Source: Bettongia penicillata ogilbyi (taxonomy: Eukaryota > Chordata > Mammalia > Diprotodontia > Potoroidae). From it: a stretch of 64,000 nucleotides of DNA. The position numbers and the translations under genes are program-made. Below the pieces are notes generated by a model. That model was not told where the DNA came from and did not search any database. It saw only the letters and a program-made list of their open reading frames with translations. The DNA is taken from the NCBI GenBank assembly GCA_023548195.1, contig JAJHZJ010000808.1:2523182-2587181 (forward strand). Reading direction: 5' to 3'. Each line of letters starts with the position of its first letter. The stretch's first letter is position 1. Shown piece after piece: positions 57,111 through 64,000 of the stretch.

Positions 57111-57854
57111 TCATTGTTTCCATCAATGTCAATAAAAGACAAAGCTCTAACTTGCTCTGTTTATAGCTTTGATGGTAACAAGACAATGAAGTAGTCTCTG
57201 CTGACATATTTTATAGTGCCTGATACTATGACTTGATTATTAAAATATGAGAAATAAATGTTGTTAACCAAACATAAAAAATCTGAAATTTCTTTTTTTT
57301 CCTCTTTTAAAGCTATTCAATCAATTAATTTATCTGCAGTGAGGAATGCAATGACTACTTCACATTTTCTAAAGGGAAGTCAGGCTTGAAGAAGCTTTGT
57401 CTTTGCTCTTAAATGACTACCAGTCTGTTACTCAACTGGTCTTCATCTATTGAGATCACTGTTAATATTGAAGTTGGTCAGTGATTAGCAGGAAATTAAT
57501 GCTAAGCAGGAGTGATAAACACCAAATATTATGAAATAACCTGATAGGTTCATTGCTTTTAAAAGCATCATTGAAGGCCTTCATGTCTTGGATTGATGTA
57601 CAATCTTAATTCTTCCTCAAAGTAGCCATAATGTTATATGATAAGGTTCAGTTGAAATCATACTGAAAGTTAAAATAAAAGAGAAAGACAACTGTTTCCT
57701 AGCTCAATGTTCTCTATAGCAAAATGGAACTTCACTTGGCATTAACAGTCATTTCATTGAAGATAGGAATAACTTTTCAAATGAATATGCATGTTATGGA
57801 ATATCGTCTCCCCATATGAAACAATGAATATGAGGAATTGGAGAAATAGAGAGA
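57111..57854. other. intergenic, nothing recognised
   Basis: Unique AT-rich sequence; the poly-T/C stretch at 57290-57310 is short. Confidence 0.45.
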
Positions 57855-58080
57855 GATTCATAGAAGCAGAGTAGATAGAGAACTGGTCTCAGAGACAGAA
57901 TAAGGCCGAGTTCTGCACTCTGACTCATAGGGGCTGTCTGACTGCGCAAGTTGTTTAACCTCTTAGTGCTCTAGGCAATTCCCTCATACAAGTTAAAGAG
58001 GAGGTGCTAATATGTGTTGGTAGAAAGGGGTTCCTCACCTTGGAGTCACCAAGACCAGTAAAACACATGTCCGATTACTA
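57855..58080 (+). repeat. SINE-B
   Basis: GATAGAGAACTGGTCTCAGA, TCTAGGCAATTCCCTCATAC and GGTAGAAAGGGGTTCCTCAC. Confidence 0.75.
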
Positions 58081-58164
58081 CCCCTGTGTGAAGATGTATG
58101 TGAACTTTAGTGAATTCCATTCAGCAGGTCATCTTTATAAGATTCCTAAAAGTGGTTACTCCTC

Positions 58165-58335
58165 TACTTCAATTAAACAAACATTTATTGAACACTTATT
58201 TGCTAAAGGATAGGAGTACAGTGCCAAAAACCAAAATAATCTCTGCACATAAGGGCTTTACATCCTACTTGAGGGAAATGACATTTACACTGATGAGTAT
58301 ATACAAAATAAAACATTATGATTACAAAAGGAAGA
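58165..58335 (+). repeat. family X-like fragment
   Basis: CAAACATTTATTGAACACTT, ATCTCTGCACATAAGGGCTT and ACACTGATGAGTATATACAA. Confidence 0.6.
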
Positions 58336-59324
58336 GAGAGGTAGCAGCTAGGGGATTGAGCAAAACTCTTTCTTGTATAAGAGAACAACTTGAACATGAA
58401 GAGACTTAGAGATTCCAGGAGGCAGAAGCGAGGCAAGAATGTATCCTAGACATGGAAAATCAATTGTGTAAATTGTGTTCGTCCATTTTTTTTTGTTTTT
58501 TTTTTTAAATTTATTTATTAAACTTTTTACATTCATTTTCACAAAATTTTGGGTTCCAAATTTCCTCCCCATTTGTCCCCTCCCCCCACCCCAATACACC
58601 AAGCATTCTAATTTCCCCTATCACCAATCTGCCCTCTCTTCTATCATTCCTCCCTTCCCTTGACTCCATCTTCTCTTTTGTCCTGTAGGGCCAGATAACT
58701 TTCTATTCCCCATTACCTGTATTTATTATTTCCTAGTAGCAAGAACAATACTCAACAGTTGTTCCTAAAACTTTGAGTTCCAACTTCTCCCTTTCCCTCC
58801 CTCCCCACCCATTCCCTTTGGGAAGGCAGGCAATTCAATATAGGCCATATCTGTGTAGTTTTGCAAATGATTTTGATAATAGTTGTATTGGGTAAGACTA
58901 ACTATATTTCCCTCCATCCTATCCTGCCCCCCATTGTTTCTATTCTCTCTTTTGATCCTGTCCCACCCCAAGAGTGTTGACTTCAAATTGCTCCCTCCTC
59001 CCATTGCCCTCCCTTCCATCATCCCCCCTACCCTGCTTATCTTCTTCTCCCTGACTTTCCTGTATTGTAAGATAGGTTTTCATACCAAAATGAGTGTGCA
59101 TTTTTTTCCTTCCGTTAGTCGAATGTGATGAGAGTAAACTTCATGTTTTTTTCTCAGCTCTCTTCTTTTTCCCTCCACTAAAAAGTCTCCTGCTTGCCTC
59201 TTCTATGAGAGATAATTTGCCCCATTCCATTTCACCCTCTCTCCTCCCAATACATTTCTCTCTCACCACTTAACTTCATTTTTTAAAGATATGATTCCAT
59301 CCTATTCAATTCACTCTGTGCTCT

Positions 59325-59415
59325 CTGTCTCTGTGTGTGCGTGCATGTGTATATGTGTATGCACGTGAATGTGCATGTGTGTGTGCGTGTATGCATGTGT
59401 GTATGTGTGTGTGTA
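59325..59415 (+). repeat. GTGC/GT microsatellite in HAL1 copy 2
   Basis: TGTGTGTGCGTGCATGTGTA and similar; at the position of the AC run in copy 1, read on the other strand. Confidence 0.93.
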
Positions 59416-59549
59416 ATCCTCCCAACTACCCAGATACTGAAAAGTTTTAAGAGTTACAAATATTGTCTTTCCATGTAGGAATGTAAACAGTTCACCTTTG
59501 GTAAGTCTCTTATGACTTCTCTATGCTGTTTACTTTTTCATGCTTCTTC

Positions 59550-60639
59550 TCATTCTTGTGTTTGAAAGTCAAATTTTCTTTTCAGCTCTGGTCTTTTCAT
59601 CAAGAATGCTTGAAAGTCCTCTGTTTCATTGAAAGACCATATTGTCCCCTGAAGTATTATACTCAGTTTTGCTGGGTAGGTGATTCTTGGTTTGAGTCCT
59701 AGTTCCTTTGACTTCTGGAATATCCTATTCCACGCCCTTCGATCCCTTAATGTAGAAGCTGCTAGATCTTGAGTTATCCTGATTGTATTTCCACAATACT
59801 GGAATTGTTTCTTTCTAGCTGCTTGCAAGATTTTCTCCTTGACCTGGGAATTTGGCCACAATGTTCCTAGGAGTTTCTCCTTTTAGATCTCTTTCAGGCG
59901 GTGATCGATGGATTCTTTCAATACTTATTTTGCCTTCTGGTTCTAGAATCTCAGGGCAGTTTTCCTTGATAATTTCATGGAAGATGATGTCTAGGTTCTT
60001 TTTTTGATCATGGCTTTCAGGTAGTCCCATAATTTTTAAATTGTCTCTCCTGGATCTATTTTCCAGGTCAGTTGTTTTTCCCATGAGATATTTCACATTC
60101 TCTTCCATTTTTTTCATTCTTTTGGTTTTGTTTGGTGATTTCTTGGTTTCTCAAAAAGTCATTAGCTTCCATCTGTTCCATTCTAATTTTGAGAGAACTA
60201 TTTTCTTCAGTGAGCTTTTGAACCTCTTTTTCCATTTGGCTAATTCTGCTTTTGAAAGCATTCTTCTCCTCATTTGGCTTTTTGAAGCTCTTCTGCCAAT
60301 TGAGTGAGCCTATTTTTCAAGGTGTTATTTTCTTCCGCATTTTTTTGGGTCTCCTTGAGCAAGGACCCATTTTTCATGCTTTTCTTGCATCTCTCTCATT
60401 TCTCTTCCCAGTTTTTCCTCCACCTGCCTAACTTGATTTTCAAAATACTTTTTGAGCTCTTCTATGGCCTGAGCCCATTGGATATCTATTTCAGATGTTT
60501 GGGGTACAGAGGCCTTGGTTTCTATGTCTTTCCCTGATGGTAAGCATTGTTCTTCCTCATCAGAAAGGAAAGGAGGAAATATCTGTTCACCAAGAAAGTA
60601 ACCTTCTATGGTCTTATTTTTTTTCCTTTTTCTGGGCAT
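59550..60639 (-). pseudogene. HAL1 ORF1p remnant, copy 2, with start codon and C-terminal domain
   Basis: The frame opens with ATG at 60639 (MPRKRKKNKTIEG), continues as coiled coil to about 60325, shifts frame, then 60117-59815 holds NRSRRDNLKIMGLPE and IERIHRSPPERD, and 59861-59550 holds the C-terminal domain with RRAWNRIFQKSKE and ITYPAKLSI. All three ORF1p modules are present but at least two frameshifts break it. It preserves the start and end that copy 1 has lost. Confidence 0.87.
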
Positions 60640-61298
60640 TTTCCCAGACAGTTACTTGACTTCTGAGATTCCTCTGCACCCCCACCTCACTAGTGCTTGG
60701 GGTCTGAGATTCAAATGCTGCTTCCCAGTCTCAGGGCTTTCAGTGGGGAGGTTGGGCTACTATCCAGTGGGATTAAGTTTGGTTGCTCAGGTGGGGGCAG
60801 GGCTGCCTCACAGGGCTCAGTTCCCTCAGGGAGTTTACGTGGAGACCTTTGATAATGGATCTGGGGTCCTGCTTGCTTTGGGAGCCACTGTCCACTGCTT
60901 CCCTTGCTGCTTCCTCCTGAGGGGGCCTGAGTCACAGAGACACCCCGCTCCCCTCTTGGCCAGCCCAGAAGTCTCTCTCATTGACCGGTAGCACCTGTGG
61001 GTTGAGGGACCTTTGTGGTCACCAGAGATTCCATCCCTGAAGCCTTCTTGGATCTGGTCCTCTTGGTGCTGCATGGCCAAGGCAGGGCTGGGCTCTGCTC
61101 TGGGTCTGATGCATGATGGACCTTTGGGGTCGGTTTTTCAGGGCTCTCTGGAACAGAAATCTCCCCACTCCATTGCTGCACAGCTTCCACTGCTCCAGAA
61201 TTTGTTGGGAGTTCTTTTTACAGGTAATTTATGGGCTGTGGGTTCGGAGCTAGCATATGTGAATCTTTCTATTCCGCCATCTTGGCTCCTCCCCCCTC

Positions 61299-61473
61299 AT
61301 CCTTCATTTTTGAAGAAGACCACGACATAAGAAAAGTGATGACATGACTTGTCTTTGACTTTGTTTTGAGTGAGGGAGGGCTGTGCAAGGTCATGAGCCT
61401 TACTTTCTCCTCCTGTGCTATCTGGATCCAGTCACCAGATATTCATGAGGATGACTGGAGATGACCCAGGATG
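61299..61473 (-). repeat. SINE-E 3' part (minus strand), split from 58474-58485 by HAL1 copy 2
   Basis: ATCCTTCATTTTTGAAGAAG, GAGTGAGGGAGGGCTGTGC and GGATGACTGGAGATGACCC. The terminal GTGTTCGTCC of this SINE lies left of the HAL1. Confidence 0.82.
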
Positions 61474-61674
61474 CAATGGAATTATGTAAATTGATAGAGG
61501 TGGAGGCTGGATTAGAACAGATAGTGTTTGAAGGGGAGTAATATGAAACGATTGAAAAGGCAGATGAGGGTTCAATTGCAAAGTACCTGAAATGTCAGGC
61601 TATGGAGTTTTATAGTTTATCCTGGAGGCAATAGGGAACCATTGAATATTGTTGAATATGGAGATGACATCATG

Positions 61675-61920
61675 ATATAATTGAAAGAACATTCCCTGTC
61701 TCTAGAGTCAGGGCACCTGGGATCAGAGCTTGCATCTGACACTATCTGTGTAACATTGCACAAGGTATTTGACATCATAGAATCTCAGTTTCCTCCTCTG
61801 TTAAAATAAACTGGAGAGGGAAATAGGAAACCATTTCAGTATCTTTGCCAAGAAAATCCCAAATAGGATCTTGAAGAGTTGGACATGACTGAAATGACTG
61901 AATGACAAGAAAATGAAGAG
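61675..61920 (+). repeat. SINE-A, diverged head
   Basis: TCTCAGTTTCCTCCTCTGTT, GGAGAGGGAAATAGGAAACC, CTTTGCCAAGAAAATCCC and GACATGACTGAAATGACTGA identify the family. Confidence 0.8.
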
Positions 61921-62029
61921 TTGGATTCAAATGGCTTCTGAGGTCCTTTCCAGATGTAGATCTAGAACCACGAATGTTGTCAGATAAGCATTTTAGGAAT
62001 ATCAGTTTGGCAGCATGGTGTATGTAGTT

Positions 62030-62236
62030 CAGTGGTGTCAAGCTCAAATAGAAGTGGGGGCCACTAATCCATATTTAAGGATCTCTTTAGGCTCTGTAGT
62101 GACAGCTTAAAAATGTAAGGTGGTCTTTGTTTTATTGTATATTTATTTTGTGAAATATTTCCCAATTACATCTTCATCTGGCTCAGACCACACTCGGGAG
62201 TATTGCAAGCTACATAGGCCATGTCTGATACCTCTG
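62030..62236. mobile_element. hAT-like MITE, family 3, inside a SINE-B
   Basis: Ends CAGTGGTGTCAAGC and TGTCTGATACCTCTG are near-inverted repeats. Flanks ATGTAGTT and GTATAGTT match at 6 of 8 bases. Internal blocks TATTTCCCAATTACATCTTC and CACTCGGGAGTATTGC. The SINE-B head at 62010-62029 resumes at 62237. Confidence 0.75.
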
Positions 62237-62440
62237 GTATAGTTGATAGCTGACTTCAAATTGGGATTCAGCTCTTGCCTCTAACATAGACAATCTGTGC
62301 AATCTGAGGATGGTCTCTTTATCTTGGGTGCTATTGGCAACTCCCTAAGACTATAAATTGCAAAGAAGACATCAACTTGTATTGGTAGGAGTTTGTTCAC
62401 CAAGGAATTTCAGTGAAATCACAGGGTCAATCTCTATCTG
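62237..62440 (+). repeat. SINE-B body (its head is at 62010-62029)
   Basis: GCAACTCCCTAAGACTATAA, TGTATTGGTAGGAGTTTG and CAGTGAAATCACAGGGTC. Split by the family 3 MITE. Confidence 0.78.
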
Positions 62441-63589
62441 GGACTCATACTTGGAAGTAAGAGCCTCTTTCAATCATTGAGGGAAGTATTTTTTGTAAAA
62501 AGGCATTGTAACTACGTGTCAAAGAAAAAGCATATGTATAAATAAAATACCCTGCATTTTAGGCACATATCTGCTAGAAGCAATCTCTTTTCCATTTAAT
62601 ATTATTATAAATCTAAGTATTTCTATATTTGAGAGATAAATGTTCAAACTGACATTTTCCAAAAGAAAAAAGTATGGAAAACGTTTTAGACTGGAGGAAT
62701 ATTATTTTTAAATATATTCAGTTGAAAGAAAAGGTTGTTTTTAAAAATATGCTTCCATACAAGTTAACAAAGTATTGCTATTCCGTGGCATAGAAATGCC
62801 TTTGTGATGTGGGACATTTCTTTGCAACAGTGCTAAACAAAAGTGAATGTGGTCTGTATTTAAACAAAACTATAGGGAAATACTACTTACTAACACACTT
62901 ATTCATCCATCTCCTTCCTTCTGCCTGATATCTTATTGATATAACAGGAAACCAATGACTAGTTCCTCTGTATGTCTCTCTCCATTCCTCCCCTCTAATC
63001 CTACTTAGTTTGTGGCATCTTTTATTTTCATAGGTACCATATAATGAAAGAATTGAAAGGAATTTTCAAAAAACAGTCATCTATCTGCGTAAACCAAAGA
63101 TAAAGAAGGGATTGCTGAATACATACAGCCAGGTTGAGCAGAATTCAAAGCCAGTAAATAATTGTTTTGAGACCCTTTGAACATATGTTTCCCCTAAAGC
63201 AAACTCATTTTTTCCAAATATGAATTTCATGTAGGAAGGGAATAAACATTTATAGAATGCTTTGAAGATGAAAAACTGCTATAAGAACACAAACTGATGA
63301 CTATATTTTCCAAATGCCAAATCCCTGAAAGGATTATTTCTGACAACAGGTCTCTAAACTCAAAGCAATTTGTCAATTTTGAAAAAAACCCAACAACACA
63401 AGAACTTTAAACATATTGCAGCAAGTCATGTCTAAAATAATTCTGGTTGGGAGAAAAGGAGAGAGGAAGATGGAGAAAGATTGTAAAGAAAACAGTGGTT
63501 AGAAAGCAGAAGTGGAGAAGTACAGCATAGCAGAAAGAGAATGACGGATCATAATGGAGTGATAAAAACATAGTGACCATTTATGTTGG
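62441..63589. other. intergenic, mostly unique
   Basis: One stop-free stretch after an AG at 63033 runs 49 codons to TGA at about 63180 but has no partner exon. No repeat recognised. Confidence 0.4.
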
Positions 63590-63719
63590 GAGATAGGTAT
63601 TATTATCAGTATTTCTATTCTACAGATGAAGAAACTGACTCAGACAGTTTAAATGACTTGCCAGGGTCACACAGCTATTATGTGTCTGCGACTGAATTTG
63701 AATTCAAGTCTTTCTGACT
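63590..63719 (-). repeat. MIR-like SINE (minus strand), host of the last SINE-A
   Basis: CTACAGATGAAGAAACTGAC, AGGGTCACACAGCTATTATG and GAATTCAAGTCTTTCTGACT. It resumes at 63975 with TTCCTGACTCCTCATCC. Confidence 0.78.
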
Positions 63720-63974
63720 GGCAGTTAGGTGGTGCAGTGGATAGTGCCAGACCTAGAATCAGAAAAAACTCCTCTTCCTGAGTTCAAATCTGTTTACAGA
63801 TACTTACTACCTATGTGACTCCAGGCAAGTCACTTAACCCTGTTTGCCTGGTTTTCTTCATCTCTAAAATGAGCTGGAGAAGGAAATGACAAACCACCCC
63901 AGGATCTTTGCCAATAAAACCCCAAATGGGGTCATGAAGACTTGAACACGACTGAGAAATGACTGAACAATAAC
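63720..63974 (+). repeat. SINE-A, near full length, inside an older SINE
   Basis: Head GCAGTTAGGTGGTGCAGTGG, tail GGAGAAGGAAATGACAAACC. Flanks TTCTGACT (63712) and TTCCTGACT (63975) are the probable target-site duplication. Confidence 0.88.
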
Positions 63975-64000
63975 TTCCTGACTCCTCATCCAACACTCAC

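Larger units (their letters stand above)
58486..61298 (-). mobile_element. HAL1 half-LINE, near full length, copy 2 (minus strand)
   Basis: Read on the minus strand it starts GGAGGAGCCAAGATGGCGG near 61298, carries ORF1, and ends in an A-rich tail near 58486. Same organisation and about the same length (2.8 kb) as copy 1. It lies inside a SINE-E copy in the same orientation: GTGTTCGTCC is left of it and ATCCTTCATTTTTGAAGAAG is right of it. The 3' UTR contains a GT-rich microsatellite at 59325-59415 on the + strand. Confidence 0.87.

Noticed and set aside
58475..59128. Hydrophobic Phe/Pro-rich frames on the + strand
   Set aside because: They are antisense readings of the purine-rich HAL1 3' UTR.
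59325..59415. GT/GC-rich array as a possible mir-574-like hairpin (mir-574 lies in a FAM114A1 intron in human)
   Set aside because: It is the microsatellite of HAL1 copy 2, downstream of the gene, and lacks the mir-574 mature sequences. The human locus is in the first intron, which is outside this window.
63033..63180. 49-codon stop-free stretch after TTTTCATAG as a possible terminal exon
   Set aside because: A frame of this length is expected by chance in AT-rich DNA, it has no partner exon on the + strand, and no gene is expected there in this orientation.

Overview
The window is vertebrate nuclear DNA, almost certainly from a marsupial mammal. It has long AT-rich introns with GT-AG splice sites. 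It is saturated with marsupial-type SINEs (heads like GGCAGCTAGGTGGCACAGTG), older CORE/MIR-like SINEs, L2-like tails, decayed L1, ORF1-only half-LINEs (HAL1), RTE fragments, hAT-like MITEs and LTRs. I cannot decide between an American and an Australian marsupial from sequence alone.

Only one cellular gene is recognised: the 3' three quarters of FAM114A1 (NOXP20, DUF719 family) on the + strand. Eleven coding exons (called A to K here) lie between 14096 and 47213. They join in phase into 411 codons plus a stop. The N-terminal coding exon or exons (about 150 residues, judged from the human protein) must lie upstream of position 1. A short 3' UTR with an AATAAA follows at 47359. From about 47.4 kb to the end the DNA is intergenic and no further cellular gene could be supported.

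Layout. 1-14 kb: intron with a pyrimidine tract, microsatellites, SINEs and a palindromic MITE. 14-48 kb: the exons, with introns carrying a HAL1 inserted in an LTR (26.5-29.9 kb), an L1 3' end (31.5-32.4 kb), an RTE reverse-transcriptase remnant (33.4-33.8 kb) and a diverged extra copy of one FAM114A1 exon (35.66-35.83 kb). 48-64 kb: intergenic, with LTRs at 51, 51.6, 55.5 and 56.7 kb, a second HAL1 on the minus strand (58.5-61.3 kb), a MITE inside a SINE (62.0-62.4 kb) and a final SINE inside an older SINE.

SINE labels used here are my own, based on shared sequence. SINE-A has a tail with GGAGAAGGAAATGGCAAACC. SINE-B has a tail with CTCTAAGACTATAAGTTGCA and TTGGTAGA. SINE-C has a MIR-like tail with GGTTGTTGTGAGG. 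SINE-D has a tail with ACTAGATGACCTCTAAGGTC. SINE-E has a tail with GTCATCTCCAGTCATCCTGA. All boundaries of repeats are by eye and approximate unless a target-site duplication is named.

The most unusual signals are a partial, frame-preserving but splice-dead duplicate of FAM114A1 exon H 2 kb upstream of the real exon, and a 66-bp in-frame cassette-exon candidate between exons J and K. I found no evidence for a novel multi-gene system.
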